64,000 nucleotides of DNA from Hippophae tibetana (lineage: Eukaryota > Streptophyta > Magnoliopsida > Rosales > Elaeagnaceae), in assembly GCA_037013495.1 (NCBI GenBank), contig CM072810.1, positions 84,056,449 to 84,120,448 of the forward strand, written 5' to 3'. Below the pieces are notes generated by a model. That model was not told the origin of the DNA, did not search any database, and was given only the letters and a program-made list of their open reading frames with translations. The position numbers and the translations under genes are program-made. The number at the start of each line of letters is the position of its first letter. Position 1 is the stretch's first letter. Below are positions 35,629 to 45,285 of the stretch, piece after piece.

Positions 35629-37041
35629 ATTATGCTATAGGAGCAGTCCTGGGACAAAGAGTGGATAAGCGTTTGCATGTCATCTACTATGCTACCAAAA
35701 CACTCAATGATGCCCAAATGAATTATACCACCACTGAAAAGGAATTCTTGGCTATAGTGTTTTATTTAGACAAATTTCGGTCTTATTTAGTAGGATCTAA
35801 AGTGATTGTGCATTCTAATCATGTTGCTTTAAGATACCTATTAAGTAAACCAAATGCTAAGCCAAGATTAATCAGGTGGGTCTTACTTTTACAAGAATTT
35901 GACTTAGAAATCAAGGATAAGAAAGGTAGTGAAAACTTAGTAGCTGACCATTTGTCTAGGTTGATTTTTGACTTCAATTCTCTTAAAGATGAGAGTAATG
36001 AAGATATAGTTGAAACCTTTCGTGATGAATAGTTATTTTCAATAGGTTTGAACCCATGGTATGCTGATATTGTAAACTATCTTGCCACTGGTGTTTTGTG
36101 ACCTAACACTTCATATCAGGACAAGAAAAGGTTTTTTAAAACTATTAAGGACTATTTCTGGGATGACCCTTATTTATACAAGATTGGTCAAGATCAAGTC
36201 ATCCGGAGATGTGTACCTGAAGAAGAACATAAGAGCATTCTAACTTTTTGTCATGAACTTCATTGTGGGGGCCATTTTGGTGGTGAAAAGACAGCCCGTA
36301 AGGTATTACAGTCTAGATTCTTTTGGCTCACTCTTTTTAAAGATGCTCATATGTTTTGTGCACAATGTGATAGATGTCAAAGAACAGGAAACATAAGCAA
36401 AAGAGATGAAATTATTTTGACATCTAATTTAGTTGTTGAACTCTTTGATGTATGGGGGATTGACTTTATGGGTCCTTTTCCCCATCCAATGGTTTTCAAT
36501 ATATTTTGGTTGCTGTGGATTATGTATCCAAGTGGGTAGAAGTTATCCCCACTAAAACCAATGATGCTAATGTTGTTGTTAAATTCTTGAAGGATTTAAT
36601 ATTCAGCAGGTTCGGAATGCCTAGAGCTATAATAAGTGATGGAGGTAGCCATTTTTGTAACAAGATCTTTGATGGAGTACTAAATGGTTACTCCATCTTA
36701 ATGAGTTGGACGAAATTAGGAATGAAGCCTATGAGAATGGCAAATTATACAAAGGGCATACTAAGCGCTATCATGACAAGAGGCTAGTTCCTAAGACTCT
36801 TCACCCTGGAATGAAAGTTCTTTTATTTACCTCTCGTTTGAGATTGTTAATTTCCAGGAAAGCTAAGATCAAGATGGGATGAACCATTCAAAATAGTTCA
36901 GGTATTTGAACATGGAGTAGTAGAACTATTGGACTCCAAGACACAAAAAACATTCAAAGTCAATGGGCATCGTGTGAAGCCTTATTTAGAAGAACTAAAC
37001 AACATTGCAGAAATGGATTGCATTTGGCTGAGTAACCCTTA
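35629..37041 (+). pseudogene. element C pol, RNase H-integrase part
   Basis: Resumes pol at AIGAVLGQR after element D. RNase H HSDH is HSNH, losing a catalytic Asp. A stop follows ETFRDE. The integrase zinc finger ([16 protein letters not shown].. CAQCDRC) and GIDFMGPF are kept, then a frameshift near 36500 and a deletion near 36690 remove the glutamate region and continue at the [16 protein letters not shown] equivalent. It ends at the normal C-terminus (MDCIWLSNP). Confidence 0.9.
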
Positions 37042-37904
37042 GCACCATAAATTTACGTCTTGCTAAGACGTTAAACTAAGCGCTAGATGGGAGGCAAACC
37101 ATCATTTTAGGTAATTTTTTGTTATTTGTTTTATTTACTTAATTTTATTGTTTATTTTAGTTTAATTATATGTGAATAATTTTTAAATTACTAAAAGTAA
37201 AAATATTTGTTGATATGTTAGAAGTTCACAGCGATCTGTCTGTATACACCTTAAGGATGAATATGATGGATGCACCTACATTACTCCATTACTACTTGCA
37301 CATTCTCAAGAAATAGGTAATCTTTTTTTTTCTATTTATCTTTAATTTACAGTTGTTACATCGAGTACAATGTAAGTTCTAGGTTGGGGTGGTGAAAAGT
37401 AATCATGTTTAATTAAAAAAAACAAGATTTAACAATTTAAAAATAAAAAAAATAAATAATACAAAAATAATAATAATTTTTTCTTTTTTATGTTAACATT
37501 TTCATTTTTTGTGTTTGGTTTTATTTTTGTTTTGTGTGATTTAGTAATTTTTGGAATTTACAAAAAAAAATAAAAATAAAAAATTTCTCACAAAAATTTA
37601 TCATTTCTTTAAATAATATTTAAGTAAATAGTTAAGTCTTTTTTACTATTAGATTAATTTTTGAAAACATATCATGAAATATTTTGTAATTATTTTTGAT
37701 AATTAGTTAGTTTTTGTCATAACTAGTATTTCTTGATAAGATATGGAAATTATATTAAACCCAAAATCGGTGTTTATAAAAAAAAATTTAGTGGAGACTA
37801 ACTTTGTGAGATATAATTTGAACCTAATTTCCTTTATTCAAAGTGAAATATATATTTTTTTACTCCAAACACATTTCTTATTTTTCAATTTTTTAGATGA
37901 TCTC
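37042..37904 (+). other. element C 3' region, first part, with twin-hairpin motif
   Basis: The motif at 37056-37101 has an intact first hairpin and a shifted second (TGGGAGGCAAACCA). The AGGA palindrome at 37358-37373 is degraded (ACATCGAGTACAATGT). AT-rich non-coding sequence then runs to the insertion site of element E, ending in TSD ATCTC (37900-37904). Confidence 0.8.
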
Positions 37905-38269
37905 TGATGAGTGCTCAAAAAAGCACTAAAATAACCATGATTTTATGCACATTAATTGATTAAAAATATATATATTTATATGTTTTATCATATATTTATA
38001 TAAATTTGTCTTTTTCGGAATCACGGGTATTTTTATTGTTTTTCAGGTATTTTGGCTTAAAAACGCAACTTAAAAACTCAAAGAGGAATACTGGAAGCAA
38101 TACATCACAAATATATTAATAAATAAATGCGGAAAGGTCGACAAATATGGAAAAATTGGACAAAATGGGTCAAAAAGGTCAAAAATGTCATAAAAAAGAA
38201 AAACGCGCCGCCGCGCCGCCCGGCCGCCGCGCCCCACCGCCCAGCACCGCCCCAGGCAGCAGCGCGCGG

Positions 38270-38460
38270 CACTGTTCATCCGCGGGTACTGTTCATCAGA
38301 CTCAGCACTGTTCATACCCCGGTACTGTTCATCAGACTCGGCACTGTTCATCCGCGGGTACTGTTCATCCGCGGGTACTGTTCATCAGACTCGGCACTGT
38401 TCATACCCCGGTACTGTTCATCAGACTCGGCACTGTTCATACCCGGTACTGTGCAGCCGC
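38270..38460 (+). repeat. ACTGTTCAT minisatellite in element E U3 (5' copy)
   Basis: About eleven head-to-tail units of 15-19 bp with core (C/T)ACTGTTCAT and three alternating tails (CCGCGGG, CAGACTC(A/G)G, ACCCCGG). It is copied exactly at 43703-43893 in LTR8. Other LTRs here have ordinary GC-rich sequence at this place. It lies just upstream of the TGACGTCA pair. Confidence 0.92.
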
Positions 38461-38472
38461 CACATGTCATGC

Positions 38473-38493
38473 TGACGTCATCAAATGACGTCA
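38473..38493 (+). promoter_or_regulatory. paired TGACGTCA sites (as-1/CRE-like) in U3
   Basis: Two perfect TGACGTCA palindromes at 38473-38480 and 38486-38493, 13 bp start to start and 70-90 bp upstream of the TATA box. TGACG pairs are the core of as-1/ocs-type elements bound by plant TGA/bZIP factors. The copy in LTR8 is at 43906-43926. Binding is inferred from the motif. Confidence 0.7.
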
Positions 38494-38562
38494 GCAATCA
38501 ATAATCCGCGTTTTTACATTTTTTTAACATTTTTTTCTCTACTTTTTCTCTCCATCCTCACC

Positions 38563-38570
38563 TATAAATA
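38563..38570 (+). promoter_or_regulatory. TATA box of element E 5' LTR
   Basis: TATAAATA in the context CTCACCTATAAATACCCC, conserved in nearly all LTRs of the family (for example 29137 and 44000). It is the likely U3 core promoter; transcription would start roughly 30 bp downstream. Confidence 0.8.
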
Positions 38571-38697
38571 CCCCCCTTCCCTTCACTTCAAACCACACCT
38601 TCAAAACACACTTCTCTCTTATTTCTTTCTCTCTTTTCTTAGATTTTTAGGTTTTTTTAGTTTTTCTTAGTTTTTAGTTAATTTCTCTTAGTTTTAG

Positions 38698-38722
38698 AGT
38701 TCTTCCCTTTTTGGGAAGAACT
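38698..38722 (+). promoter_or_regulatory. R-region hairpin of element E
   Basis: Perfect 10-bp stem AGTTCTTCCC / GGGAAGAACT with a TTTTT loop, 36 nt before the AATAAA signal at 38758-38763. LTR5 has the same stem. LTR11 has AATTCTTCTC / GAGAAGAATT (63470-63494), preserving pairing with different bases. LTR3 keeps it with one G-T pair. Confidence 0.7.
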
Positions 38723-38757
38723 AGTTATGTTTTTGTAATATTTTAGCTTTTTGATTC

Positions 38758-38763
38758 AATAAA
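38758..38763 (+). terminator. polyadenylation signal of the LTR
   Basis: AATAAA followed by TGGGAGTGCAAATTCCGCTTGG, conserved in every LTR copy. It lies after the R hairpin and probably sets the R/U5 border shortly downstream. Confidence 0.65.
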
Positions 38764-39310
38764 TGGGAGTGCAAATTCCGCTTGGAGTTTTTCCAGCAAC
38801 GGGAATAGCGTCGAAGTTCTGTAAGGATTTTATTTTCTTTACAGTTATTTTTATGCTTTATTCTTACATGTTATATTTAATTTGTCTGTGGTTAAATTTA
38901 ACTGTGCTGGCTATTTAGTAAACATGATGTAATAATAACGTTGTTATGCTTGCGAAATATTAAATAGGTAAAAATCTCTAAAATGAATTGATTTTATTTT
39001 TATTCATGATTTTATATTAAGAATGTTAGAGAGAAATATATTATTTTTCATTACAAACTTAAACCTGAAAATTAGATTTTAAGGTTTAGTTATCCGGTCT
39101 GATTTAGAGTAGTGCTCTTTTATTTGATGGTACAATCGCCCGGTAGTTAGAGTGAAGCTCTATTTCAAAAGTTTTTATAAGAATTATTATCTGAAAATGT
39201 ATTGACAACATGTTTTCGGTAGTGGTTTTAAAACTTGAAAGTTAGTACTCGGATAACTAAATTCTTGGGTTTAATTTGGACACCTTGAATAAAGTTTAAA
39301 CTGTCTAACC

Positions 39311-39456
39311 CCACCAAAGGTGGCATTTAAATGGTTCATTTTCAATCTCTTAGAAAAAGGAATTAATTTAATTAAGCAAATTAGTTATCAACCCCACCCA
39401 TAGGTGTTAATTGATTTGTTTAGTTAACAAAGAATATCTAACCCCACCAAAGGTGG
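39311..39456 (+). promoter_or_regulatory. three small U5 hairpins
   Basis: CCACC-AAA-GGTGG at 39311-39323, CACC-CATA-GGTG at 39395-39406 and CCACC-AAA-GGTGG at 39444-39456. All three stand out as GC pairs in very AT-rich U5 and recur in the same order in most LTRs. Confidence 0.55.
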
Positions 39457-39858
39457 TATTCATACAAAAAAGGGAGAATCAATAAATATCAATTCATATC
39501 CTTAATAACCTAGATAATATGAGCAAGCATAATTAACTTAGTTATTATATCCATAAATACTCCGCCATTATAAATGATAAAATTTGCATAAATGTTTATT
39601 GAATCTATGTTTAATTTTATGTAATTAGATTAAAAACACAAAACCCCAAAATATCGTGACAGGATGTTTAGGATTTAATTTCGTTTTTAAAAGTTTGAAT
39701 AATAAATTAAAAACCACACACATTCCTTCCTTAGATCGACCTTGGGAGTATACTTATATTTTCTACGAAATGATTCGTGCACTTGCGAGAGTTTTATAAA
39801 TATTAAAACCAAAGTATTTGCGGGAATCGGCGATGCCGGTTTTCGTTCATCAAGTTTT

Positions 39859-39875
39859 TGGCGCCGTTGCCGGGG
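39859..39875 (+). other. tRNA-Asp primer-binding site of element E
   Basis: TGGCGCCGTTGCCGGGG, a perfect match to the tRNA-Asp 3' complement, six bases inside LTR7. Confidence 0.94.
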
Positions 39876-40936
39876 AAGGAATAACGGTTTTTAAATTATT
39901 TATCAAAATTTTAAAAACATTTTTGTGCTGTAAATAATTGTGATTTTTTTTGTTTTAATAGAAAAAATAATAATCAAATTTCAAATTTCATAAGAAAAAA
40001 AAAATTAAAAAAAAATTAAAAAATTAAAAAAATTAAAAAATTAAAAATTAATTTTTTTTTTAAATTGTAAAATAATTTAGAAATTTGAAATTTGAAGTAA
40101 AAAATTTTACCGTTCATGAATAGTAAAAAAAAAAAAAAATTTAAAATTCAAAAATTTTAAGTTAGTAAGAAATAAGATAGCGTGAATAGTAAAATAAAAT
40201 TACCGTTCATGAATAGTAAAAACAAAAAAAAAACAAAAAAAAAAACAATTTAATTAGTAAGAAATAAGAGAGCGTGAATAGTGAAATAAAATTACCGTTC
40301 ATGAATAGTAAAAAAAAATTTTAAAATTCAAAAATTTTAAGTTAGTAAGAAATAAGATAGCGTGAATAGTAAAATAAAATTACCGTTCATAAAAAAAAAA
40401 AAATTAAAATTAAAATTTCAAAAATTTTAAAGAAATAATATAGCGTGAATAGTAAAATTACCGCTAAAAAAAATTAAAAAATTAAAAAAAAATTAATTTT
40501 AATTTTAATTTTCCTTTACCTTTTTCAATTTTCCTTTATTTTTATTTTAGTTTTATTTTATTTTATTTTACTTTATTTTATTTCAATTTCAATTTAATTT
40601 TATTTTTTTTTTATTTTTTTTTTCTATTATTATTTTTTTTCTCTCTTAATTTTTATTTAACTTAATTAACTTAGATTTTTACTAAATTAATTAACCTTGA
40701 TTTTTAATTAATCTAACTTAATTAACTTAGATTTTTACTAACTTAATTAACCTAGATTTTTAATTAACCTAACTTAATTAACTTAGATTTTTTTTAACTT
40801 AACTTAATTAACTTAGATTTTTACTTCACTTAACTTAATTAACTTAGATTTTCTAACTTAATTAACTTAGATTTTTACTTAACTGAACTTAATTAAATTT
40901 AATAGCATGAAAAGTAAAGATCTAAGGGAGTTCTGT
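39876..40936 (+). other. leader repeats of element E
   Basis: Several imperfect tandem units built on AAATTACCGTTCATGAATAG and GCGTGAATAGTAAAATAAAA (about 40100-40460), then a CTTAATTAACTTAGATTTTT minisatellite (40655-40895). No coding frame. Confidence 0.75.
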
Positions 40937-41045
40937 CTAGGAGACTAGTTCCTGGATGCCTTTGTGCCACTAGTCTTTCCTGGGAACGTTGTTCTGTCTA
41001 GGAGGATGGTTTTTAAGGAGCCTTTGTCCCACCATTCTTTCCTGG
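40937..41045 (+). promoter_or_regulatory. paired leader hairpins of element E
   Basis: Hairpin 1 (40937-40983) has outer stem CTAGGA/TCCTGG and inner stem GACTAGT/ACTAGTC. Hairpin 2 (40998-41045) has the same outer stem and inner stem GGATGGT/ACCATTC (one G-T pair). The inner stems differ in sequence but both pair, and both loops carry GCCTTTGT. This position in a retroelement RNA is typical of packaging or dimerisation signals; the function is inferred. Confidence 0.7.
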
Positions 41046-41104
41046 GAACACTCTTGGTTAATACTGATTATGTTATTTTAACTTAAAAAAAAAAAAAAAA
41101 AAAA

Positions 41105-41397
41105 AATTTCTGAAACTATCTCCAAAATTTTAAAGTCTTAATTACAATCTCAAGAGTTAGTTTCTTTATTTGATCTAGGTACAATTATGTTTTGATGCCT
41201 TAAATTATTTGATTTGCACCTAGATGTGGGTTATCTAAAACCCTCAAGCATGCCCCTAGTTTTTGGTACAGAAAAATTTCAAAATCAATAGGGCATGTTT
41301 GAAACAATATAGGTAGACAACCTTGTCTTACTTGTAGGTTTGATTGACTCAATGATGAGGGGACATTGAGTTTACTTAAAAGGCAATCCCCAAGTTA
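41105..41397 (+). other. conserved segment specific to protein-less elements (E copy)
   Basis: Near-identical to 31620-31907 in D. Hairpin ACTCAATG/CATTGAGT at 41347-41371. No open frame. Confidence 0.7.
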
Positions 41398-41443
41398 CAT
41401 CTTGCTAAGACGTTAAACTAAGCGCTGGATGGGAGGCAACCCA
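41398..41443 (+). promoter_or_regulatory. twin-hairpin motif of element E
   Basis: CATCTTGCTAAGACG, GTTAAACTAAGCGCT and TGGGAGGCAACCCA. One C-A mismatch in the first stem; the second is perfect. Confidence 0.7.
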
Positions 41444-43140
41444 TCATTTTAGGTAATTTTCTGTTATTTATTTTATTTACTTAATTTTATTGTTTATTTT
41501 AGTTTAATAATTTTTAAATTGTTAAAACTAAAAATGTTTGTTGAGATGTTAGAAGTTCACAGCGATCTGTCTGTATACACTTTAATGATGAATATAATGA
41601 ATGCACCTGCATTTCTCCATTACTACTTACACATTCTCAAGAAATAGGTAATCTTTCTTCTCTTTTCTCTTTATCTTTAATTTACAGTTGTTACATTGAG
41701 GACAATGTAAGTTCTAGGTTGGGGGTGGTGAAAAATTACCATGCTTAATTAGAAAGAAAAAAAAAGATTTAACAATTTAAAAATTAAAAAAATAATAATA
41801 AAATAATAATAATAATAATAATAAAAAAATTTATCATTTCTTTAAATCAAATTTAAGTAAATAGTTAAGTCTTTTGTACTGTTAGATTAATTTTTGAAAA
41901 CATATCATGAAATATTTTGTAATTATTTTTGATAATTAGTTAGTTTTTGTCATAACTAGTATTTCTTGATAAAATGTGGAAATTATATTAAACCCAAAAT
42001 CGGTGTTTATGAATTTTTTTTTAGTGGAGACTACCCTTGTGAGATATAATTTGAGCCTAAATTCTTTTATTCAGAGTGAAATATATTTTTTCTACTCCAA
42101 ACACATTTCTTATTTATTCAAATTTTTAGATGATCTCTATAGGTATTAGCATTGAATGTATGAATTTTTTTCTCATCTTAATAGAGTATCATATATTTTT
42201 TTATTATTTTTGTTTAGATTAAATGATTTGAGTAGAAATTGATAGTATATGCTTATATCTCATTTATGCATGACTGCTACAAAAACAAAAAGACATATCT
42301 GGGGTTACCTAAACCAAGATCAAACAGAAAAGCCACAAAATTAACCACTCACCAAAATCCAAAAAAATGTACAATCTGTACATGGGTTGACTCTCTAAAA
42401 AAAATACATATATTGAAAAAAAAAAAATATCTTCAGAAAAAAAATAGAGAGATAAAAAAATTATAGTATCATCTACATACTATGACCCACATTGCCTACA
42501 AAGTTGTGAGTAAAGGCTAATTACAAAAGAAATATATAGGAAGTAATTCCCTAAAAAGTCATTGCAATTTCTTCATTTGTAAAAAGCATATATCTTGAAA
42601 TTCTTTCTTAATGAGTTTGATTTATGCATTAAAATAATTTTTATATATGATATCTTTATAATTTATACATTCGATTCCTTTCATGAGATCAATGTTAAAA
42701 TAACACTTTGAGCCTTTATTCTTTATACATATGCGAACCTATTAGTTCATTTCTATACATCAACTCTTTCGCATATAAATTAGTATGAGTGTTTGAACCC
42801 ATAGGATTCAGTGCTTTGAGAGTATTGACTTGTGAGGAATAGAGTCGAAGCGAATTCTGATTCATGACACTGAAATTGGGTAAAATTAAATTGATACATT
42901 TTTGAAATGAAATATGAAAATGATTTTCGACTAATTATTATAATAAAATCATGATTGTTTAAAGAGATTAAAATAACTTATGCTTGAGATTTTAATTATG
43001 ATCTTAAAGGAGATTAAAAAGTATGAGATATTTTTGTGATATGTTGTTTTCTTTTATTCTTAAATTAATTATTGATTGTGTTGTAATTGTAGTTTTTGAT
43101 TTGATTGTTTTTATAGTTTCTTTTGATTTTTACAGTTAGT
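41444..43140 (+). other. non-coding 3' region of element E
   Basis: Collinear with A, D and F. It includes the palindrome ACATTG-AGGA-CAATGT (41693-41708) followed by a G-rich purine tract, and an AAT-repeat at 41805-41825. No credible frame longer than chance. Confidence 0.75.
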
Positions 43141-43337
43141 TCAATGTTTGTGGGTATCATTACTGAAAACCCTCACGAGACTCAAACTCGTCCACTAGGG
43201 CAACCTAGGGGTTTAACGGCTTGTTGCATAGGCTAAATGCAACCGTTTCAATCCACGAAAGTGATTTAGGATAGTTTAATTTTTAGTTTTTATCGCTTCT
43301 CTTGCTAAGGGACTAGCAAGAAGCTGGTTGGGGGTTG
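43141..43337 (+). promoter_or_regulatory. hairpin-rich 3' domain and PPT of element E
   Basis: Four hairpins in 150 nt: ACGAG/CTCGT (43175-43191), CTAGG-GCAA-CCTAG with a GNRA-type loop (43195-43208), GTTGCAT/ATGCAAC (43223-43243), and CTTGCTA/TAGCAAG extended by CTTCT/GAAG (43296-43323). The PPT GGTTGGGGGTTG (43326-43337) follows and abuts LTR8. The order is the same in A, C, D and F. Confidence 0.7.
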
Positions 43338-45285
43338 TGATGAGTGCTCAAAAAAGCACTAAAATAACCATGATTTTATGCACATTAATTGATTAAAAAT
43401 ATATATATTTATATGTTTTATCATATATTTATATAAATTTGTCTTTTTCGGAATCACGGGTATTTTTATTGTTTTTCAGGTATTTTGGCTTAAAAACGCA
43501 ACTTAAAAACTCAAAGAGGAATACTGGAAGCAATACATCACAAATATATTAATAAATAAATGCGGAAAGGTCGACAAATATGGAAAAATTGGACAAAATG
43601 GGTCAAAAAGGTCAAAAATGTCATAAAAAAGAAAAACGCGCCGCCGCGCCGCCCGGCCGCCGCGCCCCACCGCCCAGCACCGCCCCAGGCAGCAGCGCGC
43701 GGCACTGTTCATCCGCGGGTACTGTTCATCAGACTCAGCACTGTTCATACCCCGGTACTGTTCATCAGACTCGGCACTGTTCATCCGCGGGTACTGTTCA
43801 TCCGCGGGTACTGTTCATCAGACTCGGCACTGTTCATACCCCGGTACTGTTCATCAGACTCGGCACTGTTCATACCCGGTACTGTGCAGCCGCCACATGT
43901 CATGCTGACGTCATCAAATGACGTCAGCAATCAATAATCCGCGTTTTTACATTTTTTTAACATTTTTTTCTCTACTTTTTCTCTCCATCCTCACCTATAA
44001 ATACCCCCTTTCCCTTCACTTCAAACCACACCTTCAAAACACACTTCTCTCTTATTTCTTTCTCTCTTTTCTTAGATTTTTAGGTTTTTTTAGTTTTTCT
44101 TAGTTTTTAGTTAATTTCTCTTAGTTTTAGAGTTCTTCCCTTTTTGGGAAGAACTAGTTATGTTTTTGTAATATTTTAGCTTTTTGATTCAATAAATGGG
44201 AGTGCAAATTCCGCTTGGAGTTTTTCCAGCAACGGGAATAGCGTCGAAGTTCTGTAAGGATTTTATTTTCTTTACAGTTATTTTTATGCTTTATTCTTAC
44301 ATGTTATATTTAATTTGTCTGTGGTTAAATTTAACTGTGCTGGCTATTTAGTAAACATGATGTAATAATAACGTTGTTATGCTTGCGAAATATTAAATAG
44401 GTAAAAATCTCTAAAATGAATTGATTTTATTTTTATTCATGATTTTATATTAAGAATGTTAGAGAGAAATATATTATTTTTCATTACAAACTTAAACCTG
44501 AAAATTAGATTTTAAGGTTTAGTTATCCGGTCTGATTTAGAGTAGTGCTCTTTTATTTGATGGTACAATCGCCCGGTAGTTAGAGTGAAGCTCTATTTCA
44601 AAAGTTTTTATAAGAATTATTATCTGAAAATGTATTGACAACATGTTTTCGGTAGTGGTTTTAAAACTTGAAAGTTAGTACTCGGATAACTAAATTCTTG
44701 GGTTTAATTTGGACACCTTGAATAAAGTTTAAACTGTCTAACCCCACCAAAGGTGGCATTTAAATGGTTCATTTTCAATCTCTTAGAAAAAGGAATTAAT
44801 TTAATTAAGCAAATTAGTTATCAACCCCACCCATAGGTGTTAATTGATTTGTTTAGTTAACAAAGAATATCTAACCCCACCAAAGGTGGTATTCATACAA
44901 AAAAGGGAGAATCAATAAATATCAATTCATATCCTTAATAACCTAGATAATATGAGCAAGCATAATTAACTTAGTTATTATATCCATAAATACTCCGCCA
45001 TTATAAATGATAAAATTTGCATAAATGTTTATTGAATCTATGTTTAATTTTATGTAATTAGATTAAAAACACAAAACCCCAAAATATCGTGACAGGATGT
45101 TTAGGATTTAATTTCGTTTTTAAAAGTTTGAATAATAAATTAAAAACCACACACATTCCTTCCTTAGATCGACCTTGGGAGTATACTTATATTTTCTACG
45201 AAATGATTCGTGCACTTGCGAGAGTTTTATAAATATTAAAACCAAAGTATTTGCGGGAATCGGCGATGCCGGTTTTCGTTCATCA
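43338..45285 (+). repeat. LTR8, 3' LTR of element E
   Basis: 1948 bp, the same length as LTR7 and the same sequence apart from one site that I found. It carries the same minisatellite (43703-43893) and bZIP-type sites (43906-43926). Confidence 0.95.

Larger units (their letters stand above)
37905..39852 (+). repeat. LTR7, 5' LTR of element E
   Basis: TGATGAGTGCTC to ..GTTCATCA. U3 has a CG-rich island with a minisatellite (38270-38460), two TGACGTCA sites and a TATA box. R has a CT-rich leader with repeats of TTAGTTTTTC, a perfect hairpin and AATAAA. U5 has three small C/G-stem hairpins and a terminal hairpin CGGC-GAT-GCCG. Confidence 0.95.
37905..45285 (+). mobile_element. element E, very young protein-less family member
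   Basis: 7381 bp with TSD ATCTC (37900-37904 and 45286-45290). Both LTRs are 1948 bp; I found one difference (C at 38576, T at 44009). The PBS, leader hairpins, twin-hairpin motif, 3' structured domain and PPT are all intact, while gag and pol are absent. It is inserted in the 3' region of element C. The near identity of the LTRs means recent movement, so a helper element must have been active recently. Confidence 0.95.

Noticed and set aside
37100..37900. env-like gene in the 3' region
   Set aside because: Some Athila elements carry one here, but no frame with signal or membrane segments exists in A, C, D, E or F.
38270..38460. CRISPR-like array
   Set aside because: Units are 15-19 bp with no unique spacers; it is a minisatellite in a plant LTR.
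38127..38504. Overlapping open frames of 93-125 residues in U3 of element E, repeated at 43560-43937
   Set aside because: They lie in the GC-rich minisatellite of the LTR on both strands, have repetitive low-complexity translations and no start context or homologue; they are open because of repeat composition.
38821..38846. GTAAGG...TTTACAG as a mini-intron in U5
   Set aside because: Only about 24 nt, far below plant intron size; the inverted CTGTAA/TTACAG pair explains the resemblance.
41642..41690. GTAATC..pyrimidine tract..TTTACAG in the 3' region as an intron
   Set aside because: Splice-like ends and a good pyrimidine tract are conserved, but about 43 nt is too short and no coding sequence flanks it. 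A longer intron using the upstream AGGTAATTTT cannot be excluded without RNA data.
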